Assembly (NCBI RefSeq): GCF_004341885.1
Contig: NZ_SLVX01000007.1
Coordinates: forward strand, 124,001-188,000
Direction: 5' to 3'
Length of the DNA stretch: 64,000 nt
DNA from: Shinella granuli
GTDB lineage: Bacteria > Pseudomonadota > Alphaproteobacteria > Rhizobiales > Rhizobiaceae
The first letter of the stretch is position 1; each line of letters opens with the position of its first letter. Below, piece after piece: positions 1 through 9,103 of the stretch. The notes below the pieces were generated by a model. The model saw only the letters and a program-made list of their open reading frames with translations. It searched no databases and was not told the DNA's origin. The translations under genes and the position numbers were made by a program.

Positions 1-489
1 ATGGCGGCGATCTATCATTTCCACGGCGTGCCGAAGCACACGCTGGAGGAAAAGGCCTTCGGCGTCTACCGCCATCACAACCGCAAGCCTTCGTCGGTCT
101 ATCTCAACGGTTTCTCCGACAATTTCGAGGTGCCGGTCTCGCGCTGGACGGAAATCCGCATCGAGGACATCCGGGCGGTGCCGGAACTCGACATCCTGCT
201 CGATTCCGACGAGACCGGCGTCTGCCTCGTGCGGGAGCAGGCCGGAAACCGCCTCTATATCTTCAACCATGTGGAATATGATTCCACCTCGCTCGCCGAC
301 GAATATTTCCGCGATGTCTCGGCCGGCGTGCCGATCAAGCTGCCGAAGAACTATTTCCCGCACAACGATCCGTCACTGCCGCCGCAGAACCGCTGGCGCG
401 GCCATGCGCATTTGCTCTTCGGCAACTGGATCAACGAGATCTACCAGACCACACCCTACGATCTGGAAAAGATCGGAACCGGAGCCTGA
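1..489 (+). CDS. metA: Homoserine O-acyltransferase (MetA family), C-terminal part
   Basis: MetA acylates the hydroxyl of L-homoserine, the first committed step of methionine biosynthesis in the cytoplasm. Only the last 162 residues are present; the start and the catalytic Cys lie outside the window. What is visible matches the family C-terminus: YHFHGV near the edge, FGVYRH, PVSRWTE, the catalytic His-x-Glu pair in NHVEYD (window residues 90 and 92, equivalent to His235/Glu237 of the E. coli enzyme) and the closing [17 protein letters not shown]. The residue that separates acetyl- from succinyl-CoA users (about position 111 of the full protein) is off the edge, so the acyl donor cannot be called here. 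The stop TGA is followed after 3 bases by the next start, so the two genes are probably cotranscribed. The ATG at base 1 is internal, not the true start. Confidence 0.95.
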   Translation: MAAIYHFHGVPKHTLEEKAFGVYRHHNRKPSSVYLNGFSDNFEVPVSRWTEIRIEDIRAVPELDILLDSDETGVCLVREQAGNRLYIFNHVEYDSTSLADEYFRDVSAGVPIKLPKNYFPHNDPSLPPQNRWRGHAHLLFGNWINEIYQTTPYDLEKIGTGA

Positions 490-492
490 CCC

Positions 493-945
493 ATGAGCCG
501 TGTCGTCATTCGCCCGCTGCATGAAGATGATGAAGGCGAATGGCGACGCCTGTGGACCGCCTATCTCGCCTTCTACGAGACGGTGCTGCCGGAAGAGATC
601 TATGTCACCACCTTCGCCCGGCTGACGGGCGAGGCATCGGAGGGCGAGTATCGGGGCCTCTTCGCCACGCTCGACGGCAAGCCCGTCGGCCTTGCGCACT
701 ACCTCTTCCATCGCTCCTGCTGGACGATCGGCAATGTCTGCTACCTGCAGGATCTCTTTGCTGATCCCGACGTGCGCGGCTCCGGCATCGGCCGGGCGTT
801 GATCGAAGGCGTCTATGCCAAGGCAAAAGAGGCGGGCTCGCCCGAGGTTTACTGGATGACGCAGGCGTTCAACACGACGGCGCGCCAGCTCTATGACCGC
901 ATCGCCGACAAGACGCCCTTCATCATCTACCAGAAATCCTTCTGA
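493..945 (+). CDS. GNAT family N-acetyltransferase
   Basis: A 150-residue single-domain GNAT protein, the usual length for the family. The acetyl-CoA-binding motif A is clear at about residues 90-110 (FADPDVRGSGIGRALIEGVY, with the R-G-x-G-x-G/A signature), followed by the typical C-terminal A-x-x-LYD element (residues 134-139). The start at 493 lies 3 bases after the metA stop, so translation is likely coupled. GNAT enzymes move an acetyl group from acetyl-CoA to an amine; the substrate cannot be inferred from sequence. Linkage to metA probably reflects cotranscription rather than a methionine role. Confidence 0.9.
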   Translation: MSRVVIRPLHEDDEGEWRRLWTAYLAFYETVLPEEIYVTTFARLTGEASEGEYRGLFATLDGKPVGLAHYLFHRSCWTIGNVCYLQDLFADPDVRGSGIGRALIEGVYAKAKEAGSPEVYWMTQAFNTTARQLYDRIADKTPFIIYQKSF

Positions 946-1042
946 ACAGGGTCGTCGAAAAGTATGACTTTTCTGTTGCGGATGAAGGGGAATTGCAGCA
1001 GGTTGCCGCGCCGGACCGGCGACCAGCGGAGGAGAGGCGAGC

Positions 1043-2059
1043 GTGGGCAGCGGAAATGAAATCTTCGGGCGCCTGGAGAATGGCGAAACGGTCGAGCGGA
1101 TCCGCCTTGCCGGCGGCGGGCTGACGGCGCATGTCCTCACCTGGGGGGCGGTCATCCAGGACCTGCGGCTTGACGGGCACGATGCGCCGCTGGTGCTCGG
1201 CTTCGAGGACCTTGCCGGCTATCTCCATCACTCGCCCTATTTCGGCGCGACGCCCGGGCGCTGCGCCAACCGCATCAAGGACGGGCGTTTCTCGATCGAC
1301 GGCGCGGATTTCCAGCTCGAATGCAACGAGGGTGGGGTCACCCATCTGCATGGCGGCAGAGACGGCATCGGTCGGCAGAACTGGCGCATCGCCGCACAAG
1401 ACACCGACGTCGTCACCCTGTCGCTGATCGACCCCGCTGGCCGCGCCGGCTATCCCGGCAATTGTGCCATCACCTGCACCTACAGGCTTTCCGGCGAGGG
1501 CGTGCTCTCCGTCGTCTATGAGGCCACGACGGATGCGCCGACTCCCGTCAACCTTTGCCAGCACAGCTATTTCAGCCTCGATGGCAGCCCCGACGCGCTC
1601 GGCCACGAGATTCGTGTCGCGGCGGAACATTACCTGCCCGTCGATGAAAGACTGATTCCGACCGGCGAGATCCGCCCCGTCGCCGGCACGCCCTTCGATC
1701 TGCGGCAATGGACGCCGCTGCGCCGGCAGACGGAGGCGGGCGGGATCGCCTTCGACCACAATTTCTGCCTCTCGCCGCGGCGGCAAGCGAAACGGCCGGT
1801 GGCCGAGGTCCGTAGCCCGCAGTCCGGCGTCTCGCTGGAGGTGGCGACCACCGAGCCCGGCGTGCAGCTCTATACCGGCGCCAAGGTCGCCCCGGCCGTT
1901 CCGGGGCTGGAAGGCCGCCGTTATGGGGCTTTTGCCGGTTTCTGCCTCGAAACGCAGGTCTGGCCGGACGCCGTCAACCACGGCCATTTTCCGAATGCCG
2001 TTCTCCGGCCCGGCGAAGTTTTGCGGCAGGAAACGGATTACGTCTTCCGCAAGGGGTGA
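1043..2059 (+). CDS. galM: Aldose 1-epimerase (galactose mutarotase family)
   Basis: Interconverts alpha and beta anomers of aldose sugars such as galactose or glucose. At 338 residues it is normal family length. Family signatures are in order: the ATPGRCANRI segment (about residues 69-78), NEGGVTHLHGG with the substrate-binding histidines (about 101-103), NLCQHSYFSLDG with the catalytic His (about 174), and CLETQVWPDA near the C-terminus carrying the catalytic Glu. The start is GTG at 1043, chosen because a strong GGAGGAG ribosome site lies at 1028-1034 and the family N-terminus begins just after it. No galactose genes are nearby, so the physiological sugar is open. Confidence 0.92.
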   Translation: MGSGNEIFGRLENGETVERIRLAGGGLTAHVLTWGAVIQDLRLDGHDAPLVLGFEDLAGYLHHSPYFGATPGRCANRIKDGRFSIDGADFQLECNEGGVTHLHGGRDGIGRQNWRIAAQDTDVVTLSLIDPAGRAGYPGNCAITCTYRLSGEGVLSVVYEATTDAPTPVNLCQHSYFSLDGSPDALGHEIRVAAEHYLPVDERLIPTGEIRPVAGTPFDLRQWTPLRRQTEAGGIAFDHNFCLSPRRQAKRPVAEVRSPQSGVSLEVATTEPGVQLYTGAKVAPAVPGLEGRRYGAFAGFCLETQVWPDAVNHGHFPNAVLRPGEVLRQETDYVFRKG

Positions 2060-2200
2060 AATCCCGCATTGCGGTGCCGGACGGCAACAAAATCGAAACC
2101 TTTGTGCCGGAAAAACCAACCCCATGGACCTGGGATGCTGCCAGGTTGTGTGGGATTGAACGTGCCAGGATGGCGGCGCTCGCCCTCAGGGGCGTTGTCC

Positions 2201-4108
2201 ATGAAAATCTCGGATCTCTCCATTTCCCGCAAGGTCGGCCTTCTCATGCTCATGATGGGTCTTGCGGCCGGTACGATCGCCGTCGTCGGCGGTGGCGGTT
2301 TGCGCTCGCTCGGTTCGGCGCTGCAGGATACCGGTGCGCGTGAAGAAGTGGCGCGGGAGGCCATGGACCTGCGCATCGACGTCATCGCCATCAGCCGCAT
2401 GACCTATCAACTGGCGCTTGCACCGGAAAAGGCGGCCGACTTTGCCGCGGAGACGGAAACGCGCGCCAAGGAAATGCTGGATCGCCTGCCGAAGATCGCC
2501 TCGACGGCCGATGCCGAGGAGAACAAGCTGCTCGATGGCGTGCGCGCATCGCTGGCACCCTATTTCGAGGACATCCGGGCCATGGTCACCGTCGCCGGCT
2601 CGCCGCAGGGCCAGGATCGCGCCGCCATGCTCGCCGCGCTCGACAAGGCGCTGGAAGGCCAGAAGGCGGTCACCGCCGCGCTCAAGCTCTATACGACCTA
2701 TTCGGCCGAAACGCTCTCGCAATCGCGCGCCGAAGCCCTCTCGCGCTCGACGACGACGCAGGCCGTGCTGCTGGCAACCGCCTTCATCTGTATCGTCGCG
2801 GGCATGCTGCTCAGCACGCTGCTTGCGCGCACCGGCATCGTTCGTCCGATCCAGCTTCTGACCGGCGTGATGTCCAACCTCGCCGCCGGCAAGCTCGACG
2901 ATGCCATTCCCTGCACCGAGCGCAAGGACGAGATCGGCGCCATGGCGCGCACGCTCGACGTCTTCCGCGCCAACGAGATGCAGATGCGCGAGATGGAGGC
3001 GCAGGAAGCGGCCCTCCAGGCGCAGAGCAAGGACCTGCAGGCGAACATCAGCTCGATCGTGGCTGCCGCCGCCGCCGGGGATTTCTCCCGCCGCATCACC
3101 AAGGCCTACGAGGACGAGGACCTCCGCCGCTTCGCCACCGGCGTCAACGCGCTGGTCGAGAATGTCGACCGGGGCGTCAGCGAAGTGCGCCGCGTGATCG
3201 CCTCGCTCTCCCATGCCGACCTGACGCAGGAAATGGCCGGTCATTTCCAGGGCGATTTCGCCGAGCTCCAGGAAAACGTCAACGGCGCGATGCTGACGCT
3301 GCGCAGCACGATGACCGGCATCCTTTCGACCGCCGGCACCATCACCGGCAATTCGCGTGAGCTTTCCGCCGCCGCCGACCAGCTCGCCCACCGCACGGAG
3401 CAGCAGGCCGCCTCGCTGGAGGAAACCGCCGCCGCGCTCGAGGAAATCACCACCACGGTGAAGACCTCGACGAGCCGCGCGCTGGAGGCCTCCGAGATCG
3501 TGCGCGAGGCGAAGGACAGCGCCGAGAAATCCGGCGATATCGTCCAGAACGCCATCGACGCCATGGGCCGCATCGAGCAGTCCTCGCAGAAGATCAACCA
3601 GATCATCTCCGTCATCGACGAGATCGCCTTCCAGACGAACCTCCTGGCGCTGAATGCCGGCGTCGAGGCCGCCCGCGCGGGCGAGGCCGGCCGCGGCTTT
3701 GCGGTCGTCGCCCAGGAGGTGCGCGAGCTCGCCCAGCGCTCGGCCAATGCCGCCAAGGAGATCAAGGCACTGATCAACGCCTCGGCGGGCGAGGTGAAGG
3801 GCGGGGTGGCGCTGGTGCTGTCGACCGGCGACGTGCTTTCGGAGATCAAGGACCTCGTCAACCGTGTCAACGACCATGTCGTCTCGATCACCCGCGCGGC
3901 GCAGGAGCAGTCCGCGGCGCTCGGCGAGATCAACACGGCCGTCAACCAGATGGACCAGATGACCCAGCAGAACGCCGCCATGGTGGAGGAGACGACCGCC
4001 GCCAGCCAGGTGCTCGCCAGCGAGGCCGCCCAGCTCCAGGCCGCGCTCTCGCAGTTCCATATCGGCGAGGAGCGCGGCAACGCCGCCTACCAGCGCCGGG
4101 CGGCGTAA
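2201..4108 (+). CDS. Methyl-accepting chemotaxis protein
   Basis: A 635-residue transmembrane chemoreceptor. An N-terminal membrane segment (about residues 11-32) and a second one (about 190-213) enclose a roughly 155-residue, mostly helical periplasmic sensor region. A HAMP domain follows ([12 protein letters not shown] onward), then a second HAMP-like stretch ([16 protein letters not shown] onward), then the signalling domain with the highly conserved hairpin tip [20 protein letters not shown] that contacts CheA and CheW. No C-terminal CheR-tethering pentapeptide is visible; the protein ends in QRRAA. An ATG further upstream (2069) is in frame, but ATG 2201 has an AGGGG site 8 bases before it and starts the signal-anchor sequence. 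The ligand cannot be inferred. Confidence 0.95.
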   Translation: MKISDLSISRKVGLLMLMMGLAAGTIAVVGGGGLRSLGSALQDTGAREEVAREAMDLRIDVIAISRMTYQLALAPEKAADFAAETETRAKEMLDRLPKIASTADAEENKLLDGVRASLAPYFEDIRAMVTVAGSPQGQDRAAMLAALDKALEGQKAVTAALKLYTTYSAETLSQSRAEALSRSTTTQAVLLATAFICIVAGMLLSTLLARTGIVRPIQLLTGVMSNLAAGKLDDAIPCTERKDEIGAMARTLDVFRANEMQMREMEAQEAALQAQSKDLQANISSIVAAAAAGDFSRRITKAYEDEDLRRFATGVNALVENVDRGVSEVRRVIASLSHADLTQEMAGHFQGDFAELQENVNGAMLTLRSTMTGILSTAGTITGNSRELSAAADQLAHRTEQQAASLEETAAALEEITTTVKTSTSRALEASEIVREAKDSAEKSGDIVQNAIDAMGRIEQSSQKINQIISVIDEIAFQTNLLALNAGVEAARAGEAGRGFAVVAQEVRELAQRSANAAKEIKALINASAGEVKGGVALVLSTGDVLSEIKDLVNRVNDHVVSITRAAQEQSAALGEINTAVNQMDQMTQQNAAMVEETTAASQVLASEAAQLQAALSQFHIGEERGNAAYQRRAA

Positions 4109-4130
4109 GCCGCATTCCGCACCACATGCC

Positions 4131-4173
4131 GAAGGGCCAGCGACCGGAACCGGCCGCTGGCCCTTCTTCTTTT
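4131..4173 (+). terminator. Rho-independent terminator after the chemoreceptor gene
   Basis: Arms GAAGGGCCAGCG (4131-4142) and CGCTGGCCCTTC (4155-4166) pair perfectly over 12 bp, with a CCGG-containing loop, and are followed by TTCTTTT. The site lies between two convergent genes and may serve both; the T-rich tail favours the plus strand. Confidence 0.85.
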
Positions 4174-4175
4174 GA

Positions 4176-5243
4176 TCAGAACGAGCCCTTCAGGCTGCTC
4201 CGGAGGGCATCGATGATCCGCCGTTTCAGCTCGGCATGGATGTCTGCCCGGGTGCGGCCGCCGGGGTCGTCGCAGATCGGATCCACCTCGCCCACGGATT
4301 TCAGCAGGTCGGCGCCGCCCTCCTTGCATTCCGGCAGGAAGCTGAAATGCACGGCGTCCGCGATCGCCGCATAGGAGGCCTGCGGCACCAGCGCCGCCAG
4401 TCCGTCCGCGATCACCGCTTCGGGGATCGCGTCCGCAGTGCCGAGATTGATGAAGGTGAGCGGGATGTCGATCGCCTTCAGGCTGTCCGCGACATAGGCC
4501 TGGGCCAGCCCCGGGTCCACCGAGACCACCGCACGTACCCGCGCATCCCGGTTCGATTGCTCGAAGCGGGCCTTGTCGAGCATGCGCAGGTCGACCTTCT
4601 CCACCGCCACCGGCTTGTCGCCGACATATCCCCGGCCGCCGGCGAACCAGGCGCAATCCCACTTGCCGTAGCCGTCGCAATAGCGGGCATAGGCCTCGAG
4701 ATCGGCCCGTGCGCCGGCAATTTCCATCGCCGCAGCGCCGCCGAGCGAGAAGCCGACGACGCCGATGCGCGCCGGGTCGATCGTCGCCTGCCAGGCGGTG
4801 TCCTGCGAAAAGGCATCGATCAGGGCGGAGAGGTCGGCGGTGCGCTCCCAGAGTCTCGGCGTTGCGGCCGGCGTCGAATCGCCGCTCGTCGTGCCGGGAT
4901 GGTTCGGCCCGGCGACGACGAAGCCGGCCTCGGCCAGCGCCGTCGCAAGCCAGCTCATGCCCTCCACCCGGCTGCCCGAGCCATGCGAGAGCAGCACGAG
5001 CGGAAAACGCCCTTCGGCGACGGGTGCATCGCCATGCGCCGGCGCGCCCTTGAACAGCTGGTTGTCGCCGATGAGGCGCGGCGCGCCGCCGGCCTTGGCC
5101 GGATACCAGACCGTGACGTCGATATCGCGCCCGCGCTCCGGCGCAAAGACGGTTGTCGTGCGGACGCCGACCTCGGCGGCATGGGCGGGCGTGGCGGCGG
5201 CGCTGGCAAGGAGGAAGGCGGAAAACAGGGAAAGGATGGACAT
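4176..5243 (-). CDS. Exported alpha/beta hydrolase, dienelactone hydrolase / PAF-acetylhydrolase-like
   Basis: A 355-residue serine hydrolase of the predicted dienelactone hydrolase type. Residues 1-22 form a cleavable signal peptide (hydrophobic core, AHA-A cleavage), so it should act in the periplasm. Seen in order: VTVWYPA (about 43-49), PLVLLSHGSGSR oxyanion-side strand (about 80-91), AGPNHPGTTSGD (about 111-122) and the nucleophile elbow GVVGFSLGGAAAM with the catalytic Ser (about 161-173). A likely acid/His pair lies in the last third (AVHFSFLP). Substrate unknown; lipid or small ester hydrolysis is the family theme. A divergent regulator starts about 105 bases upstream, suggesting that it controls this gene. 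Confidence 0.85.
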   Translation of the reverse strand: MSILSLFSAFLLASAAATPAHAAEVGVRTTTVFAPERGRDIDVTVWYPAKAGGAPRLIGDNQLFKGAPAHGDAPVAEGRFPLVLLSHGSGSRVEGMSWLATALAEAGFVVAGPNHPGTTSGDSTPAATPRLWERTADLSALIDAFSQDTAWQATIDPARIGVVGFSLGGAAAMEIAGARADLEAYARYCDGYGKWDCAWFAGGRGYVGDKPVAVEKVDLRMLDKARFEQSNRDARVRAVVSVDPGLAQAYVADSLKAIDIPLTFINLGTADAIPEAVIADGLAALVPQASYAAIADAVHFSFLPECKEGGADLLKSVGEVDPICDDPGGRTRADIHAELKRRIIDALRSSLKGSF

Positions 5244-5347
5244 CGGAACCTCGTTCGATAGGACTTGACCGGCAGATCCTCGCCGCGACCTGCCCTTCGT
5301 CGCGTCCTCGATCGTGTTTGAGGTCGCCCTTGATCGCGATCGGGATC

Positions 5348-6393
5348 ATGATGCCCGCCAACGCCAACCGATCCGTGCTGCCCGTGCTCTTCGTTCCCCT
5401 GCCTTTCGTCGTCGCCCTCCTGCTGCTCCTGCGTTTCGTCGCGCTCCTGCGCCAGCAGGAAGGTGGCAACCGGCCGTTCCTCGCCTTGATCGGGCTGTGC
5501 ATCCTGCAATCGATCGCCGTCGGCCTGCGCTGGGGCTATGACGTGACGGCGGTGCGCTATGTCCTGCCCGTGCTGGCGGGCGGCCTGCCGCCGCTGGTGC
5601 TGGCGAGCTTCCAGAGCCTCATGCATCGTGATCGGGCGGATCTTCCCTGGCTGAACGCCGCGCCGCCGGTGGTGATCCTCGCCCTCCTCGTGCTGGCGCC
5701 CGATCTCATCGACGGCGCGCTCGTCGTCATCTTCGTCGGCTATGCCGCATCCTCCTGCGGCTCGCCAATGCCGGCCCCGATGGGCTGGACGAGGCCCGGC
5801 TCGATGGCGCCGTAGGGGCACACAAGGCGCTGCTCATCGCCGCCGGCTCGCTCTGCCTCTCGGCGTCCCTCGACATTGCCATCGTGCTGGATTTCGAGTG
5901 GAGCCGCGGCGAGAACGTGCCGATGATCGTCAGCAACGCCAACCTGCTCAGCCTCTTCCTGGCCGGCCTCACCGCGACGGTCGCTGCCCGCGCCCGCGCC
6001 ATGCCCGTTCCACCGGAGGAGGGCGATCGGGATGATTCGACGTCGGAACGGGATCGCGACGTGCTGGAGCGGGTCGACCGGCTCCTTGCCGACCAGAAAC
6101 TCTTCCGCGACGAAAACCTCACGCTTGCGCGCCTCGCCCGGCGGGCAGGCGTGCCGGCCCGGCAGATTTCCGGCGCGATCAACCGCCTCACCGGCAGGAA
6201 CGTCTCGCAATATATTAACGATTTCCGCATCGCGGAGGCCTGCCGGCTGCTGCGCGACACCGACATGCCGGTGACATCGGCCATGCTCGAATCCGGCTTC
6301 CAGACCAAGTCGAACTTCAACCGCGAATTCCGCCGGGTCACCGCCATGAGCCCCGCAACCTGGCGCGCCGAAAACCGCCCGCCCCCGTCATGA
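5348..6393 (+). pseudogene. AraC-family regulator with membrane N-terminus, interrupted by a frameshift
   Basis: Two open segments in different frames make one protein. The first, from ATG 5348 or 5351, encodes several hydrophobic helices (for example VLPVLFVPLPFVVALLLLL). The second supplies more helix and a C-terminal AraC helix-turn-helix (LARLARRAGVPARQIS, then VTSAMLESGFQTKSNFNREF). Reading the second frame back to about 5749 gives RILLRLANAGPDGLDE, a smooth continuation of VVIFVGYA, so a single missing base around 5741-5749 explains the break. Restoring one base gives about 348 residues, normal for the class. It is either a recent pseudogene or a sequencing error. It is divergent from the hydrolase at 4176-5243, its likely target. 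Confidence 0.8.
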
Positions 6394-6414
6394 GTGCGCA
6401 ATCCCTGTCGCAGA

Positions 6415-6444
6415 AAACACAAAAGCCCCGGCGAACCGAGGCTT
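6415..6444 (-). terminator. Terminator downstream of tRNA-Gly
   Basis: On the minus strand AAGCCTCGG and CCGGGGCTT form a 9-bp stem (one G-T pair) closed by a TTCG tetraloop, directly followed by TTTTGTG. It sits about 20 bases after the 3' end of the tRNA, the normal place for a tRNA terminator. Confidence 0.88.
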
Positions 6445-6461
6445 GCGACGTCTTGGAAGAA

Positions 6462-6536
6462 TGGAGCGGGTGAGGCGATTCGAACGCCCGACCCCAACCT
6501 TGGCAAGGTTGTGCTCTACCCCTGAGCTACACCCGC
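6462..6536 (-). tRNA. tRNA-Gly (anticodon GCC)
   Basis: The minus strand folds as a full cloverleaf. The acceptor stem is GCGGGTG with CACCCGC, the D arm contains GCTCAGGGGTAGAGC, the anticodon stem-loop is ACCTTGCCAAGGT with anticodon GCC, and the T arm is GTCGGGCGTTCGAATCGCC. The discriminator base is followed by an encoded CCA (6462-6464 on the plus strand reads TGG). GCC decodes GGC and GGU, the main glycine codons of this GC-rich genome. Confidence 0.97.
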
Positions 6537-6595
6537 TCATCGTCGACGGCCTGGGGTAGTCGGTGGCCGAAGGTCGCTGCGTTGCGGCGACGGGC

Positions 6596-6626
6596 GGTAT
6601 ATGGCCCAAGGTTTTTTCAAATGCAA
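6596..6626 (-). promoter_or_regulatory. Candidate promoter for tRNA-Gly
   Basis: Upstream of the tRNA on the minus strand are TTGCAT (6621-6626) and TATACC (6596-6601), 19 bases apart. Both hexamers are imperfect and the spacing is at the long end, so this is only a candidate; it lies about 60 bases before the mature 5' end. Confidence 0.35.
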
Positions 6627-6756
6627 CAGGGAAATGTCAGATTTTGAAGAAAAAAATGCAGAGACTTTCAAAGTCCCGGATTCTCAGGCGGTTGCGCTCG
6701 TGTGGCCGACGTCCTATCAGCGGATGGACGTCAATTGAGCCGGGACAAGCAGGAAA

Positions 6757-7266
6757 ATGACCGAAGCGCAGCCGAAGACCGACAGGGATCTCTTCCAGTT
6801 TCTCGATGATCTGGGCATCGCCCACAGCACGAAGGAGCATGCGCCGGTCTTCACCGTCGCCGAATCGGTGGCGCTGCGCGACGAAATTCCCGGCGGCCAC
6901 ACGAAAAACCTCTTCGTGAAGGACAAGAAGGACAATTATTTCCTGATGACCGTCGAGGAGCATGCGACGGTGGACCTGAAGACCGTGCATTCGGTCATCG
7001 GTGCCGCGAGTCGCGTCTCCTTCGGCAAGCCGGAGAAGCTGATGGAGTATCTCGGGGTCATTCCCGGCGCCGTCACCGCCTTCGGGGTGATCAACGACAC
7101 GGCGGGCAAGGTGAAGATCATCATCGATGCGGACCTGATGGCCTTCGACACGATCAACGGCCATCCGCTCAGGAACGATGCGACGACCTCGATCGGTTCG
7201 AAGGATCTCCTGCGCTTCATCGAGGCGACCGGCCACGAGCCGCTTGTCTTGAAAGTCACGGCCTGA
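6757..7266 (+). CDS. YbaK/EbsC-type aminoacyl-tRNA editing protein (ProXp-ala / PrdX-like)
   Basis: A 169-residue free-standing editing domain related to the INS domain of prolyl-tRNA synthetase. Such proteins hydrolyse mischarged tRNA, typically Ala-tRNA-Pro, in the cytoplasm. Family signatures are visible: EHAPVFTVAES (about 29-39), GGHTKNLFVKDKKDNYFL with the conserved Lys (about 47-64), LGVIPGAVTAFGVIND (about 109-124) and HPLRNDATTSIGSKDLLRFI (about 146-165). The GAVTAFG motif favours the PrdX/ProXp-ala branch rather than YbaK. Rhizobial prolyl-tRNA synthetases generally lack the inserted editing domain, which fits a trans-editing role. It precedes a thioredoxin gene by about 57 bases on the same strand. 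Confidence 0.9.
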   Translation: MTEAQPKTDRDLFQFLDDLGIAHSTKEHAPVFTVAESVALRDEIPGGHTKNLFVKDKKDNYFLMTVEEHATVDLKTVHSVIGAASRVSFGKPEKLMEYLGVIPGAVTAFGVINDTAGKVKIIIDADLMAFDTINGHPLRNDATTSIGSKDLLRFIEATGHEPLVLKVTA

Positions 7267-7323
7267 CATACGATCTGGGGCACAGACACGACATCGAGGC
7301 GCTTGGCGCCACAGGAGAGACCC

Positions 7324-8286
7324 ATGAGTGCAGGCGACAACCCCTACGCATCGTCTTATGGCGGCCAGATGAACGTCTCGGCGAGCTTTGGCGGCGCGGC
7401 ACCGGCGGATGATCTCATCAAGGACACGACGACGGCGAATTTTTCGCGCGACGTGCTGGAGGCCTCGCGCCAGCAGCCCGTTCTCGTCGATTTCTGGGCG
7501 CCCTGGTGCGGCCCGTGCAAGCAGCTCCAGCCGATCATCGAGAAGGTCGTGCGGGAGAGTGCGGGCCGCGTGAAGCTCGTCAAGCTCAACATCGACGACC
7601 ATCCCTCCATTCCCGGCCAGCTCGGCATCCAGTCCATCCCCGCGGTCGTCGCCTTCGTCGGCGGGCGGCCGGTCGACGGCTTCATGGGCGCGGTGCCGGA
7701 AAGCCAGATCCGCGACTTCATCGACAAGGTCGCAGGTCCTGCCGGCGCGGATGAGAAGGCCGAGATCGAGGCGCTGCTTGCCGAAGCGAAGACACTGTTC
7801 GATGCGGGCGACCTTGCCGGCGCGGCCGACCTCTACGGCGCGCTCTTGCAGGCCGATCCGGAAAATCCGCAGGCCCTTGCCGGCATTGCCGAATGCATGA
7901 TCGCCGCCGGCCAGCCGGAAAATGCCCGCCAGATCCTCGGCAACCTGCCCGAGGCCGTTGCGGCCGACCCGGCCGTCGCGGCGGTGCTGAAGAAGCTCGG
8001 CCAGATCGAGGAGGCCCGCAAGCTCGGCGATCCCGCGGCGCTCGAACAGGCGCTGGCGCTTGATCCGGACGATCATGCGGCGCGGCTGAAGCTCGCCAAG
8101 ATCCGCAATGTCGAGGGCGACCGCCAGGCGGCAGCCGATCACCTGCTCTTCATCATGAAGCGCGACCGCGCCTTCGATGACGACGGCGCGCGCCGCGAGC
8201 TTCTGCAGTTCTTCGACGTCTGGGGTCCGAAGGATCCGGCGACGATCGCCGCACGGCGCAAGCTGTCGTCGATCCTGTTTTCCTGA
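7324..8286 (+). CDS. Thioredoxin-TPR protein (CnoX/YbbN family)
   Basis: A 320-residue two-part protein. Residues about 30-140 are a thioredoxin domain with an intact WCGPCK active site (about residues 60-65) and the cis-Pro segment SIPAVVAF. The rest is helical TPR-like repeats (for example DAGDLAGAADLYGALLQADP and AAGQPENARQIL). CnoX-type proteins act as redox-controlled holdases that protect clients of GroEL from oxidative aggregation; the E. coli homologue lost the CxxC, but this one keeps it, so disulfide exchange is possible. Start ATG 7324 is preceded by AGGAGAG; an in-frame ATG at 7303 has no good ribosome site. It probably forms a unit with the Lon-N protein that follows. Confidence 0.9.
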   Translation: MSAGDNPYASSYGGQMNVSASFGGAAPADDLIKDTTTANFSRDVLEASRQQPVLVDFWAPWCGPCKQLQPIIEKVVRESAGRVKLVKLNIDDHPSIPGQLGIQSIPAVVAFVGGRPVDGFMGAVPESQIRDFIDKVAGPAGADEKAEIEALLAEAKTLFDAGDLAGAADLYGALLQADPENPQALAGIAECMIAAGQPENARQILGNLPEAVAADPAVAAVLKKLGQIEEARKLGDPAALEQALALDPDDHAARLKLAKIRNVEGDRQAAADHLLFIMKRDRAFDDDGARRELLQFFDVWGPKDPATIAARRKLSSILFS

Positions 8287-8413
8287 GGCTTTTTCCGGGA
8301 GAACGGCGGGGCATCCCTTGAGAAATGCCGCGCCGACCCCACATTCGAGGGGAGGCGCGCTGGCGCGGGGCGGGAGACGGATCGCGCGCCGGGCGCAATG
8401 GGAAGGCACTGTC

Positions 8414-9094
8414 ATGCATGTGGGAAATGCGCGTTATCTGAAGCCGGAGGACCTGCCCGAGGCCATCCCCGTCTTTCCGTTGACCGGTGCCCTCCTCCTG
8501 CCCGGCGGGCAATTGCCGCTCAACATCTTCGAACCGCGTTACCTTTCCATGTTCGACGACGCGCTCGCCACGCACCGGCTGATCGGCATGGTGCAGCCCG
8601 TCTTCGGCGCCGACCGCGTGGATGACGCCGTGACGGATACGCCCGCCCTCTGCCAGGTCGGCTGCATCGGCCGCATCACCTCCTTTGCCGAGACCGGCGA
8701 CGGGCGCTACATCATCTCGCTCACCGGCGTCTGCCGCTATCGCCTGCTGGAGGAGATATGCGGTGACAAGTCCTACCGCAGTTTCCGCATCGCGCCCTTC
8801 ATCACCGACCTTTCGGCGCGCGACGACGAGCAGAGCGTCGACCGCGAGGCGCTGCTCGCCGCCTTCAAGGCCTATCTCGACGCCAACAAGCTGGAGGCCG
8901 ACTGGGAGAGCGTGGAGCGTGCCAGCAACGCGACGCTCGTCAATTCCATGGCGATGATGTCGCCCTATGGTCCGGCGGAAAAGCAGGCGCTGCTGGAGGC
9001 GCCGGATCTCAAGACGCGGGCGGAAACGCTGATCGCCATCACCGAGATCGTGCTGGCGCGCGGTTATGGCGACGTCGACACGATGCTGCAATAG
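8414..9094 (+). CDS. Stand-alone Lon N-terminal (substrate-binding) domain protein
   Basis: At 226 residues this matches the family of proteins that contain only the Lon N-terminal LAN/PUA-like domain, with no ATPase or protease part. Visible signatures: IPVFPLTGALLLPGGQLPLNIFEPRY (split here as IPVFPLTGALLLPGG then QLPLNIFEPRY, about residues 19-44), followed by GMVQPVFG and the GCIGRITSFAETGDGRY segment. The role of these proteins is not established; substrate or adaptor functions for proteolysis have been proposed by analogy with Lon. ATG 8414 was chosen because the domain begins directly after it; an upstream extension to 8177 overlaps the thioredoxin gene and has no domain content. Confidence 0.9.
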   Translation: MHVGNARYLKPEDLPEAIPVFPLTGALLLPGGQLPLNIFEPRYLSMFDDALATHRLIGMVQPVFGADRVDDAVTDTPALCQVGCIGRITSFAETGDGRYIISLTGVCRYRLLEEICGDKSYRSFRIAPFITDLSARDDEQSVDREALLAAFKAYLDANKLEADWESVERASNATLVNSMAMMSPYGPAEKQALLEAPDLKTRAETLIAITEIVLARGYGDVDTMLQ

Positions 9095-9103
9095 GCGGGC
9101 GTG

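Noticed and set aside
923-2125. 400-residue minus-strand open frame opposite galM
   Set aside because: It is the GC-rich antisense shadow of galM: no recognisable domain, Arg/Gly/Ala bias, and the plus-strand frame has full catalytic motifs.
5740-5760. Programmed ribosomal frameshift in the AraC-type gene
   Set aside because: The junction has no slippery heptamer, stimulatory stem or hungry codon, so a simple deletion or sequencing error is preferred.
6462-6536. Integration site at tRNA-Gly
   Set aside because: tRNA genes often host islands, but no integrase or direct repeat of the tRNA 3' end lies nearby.
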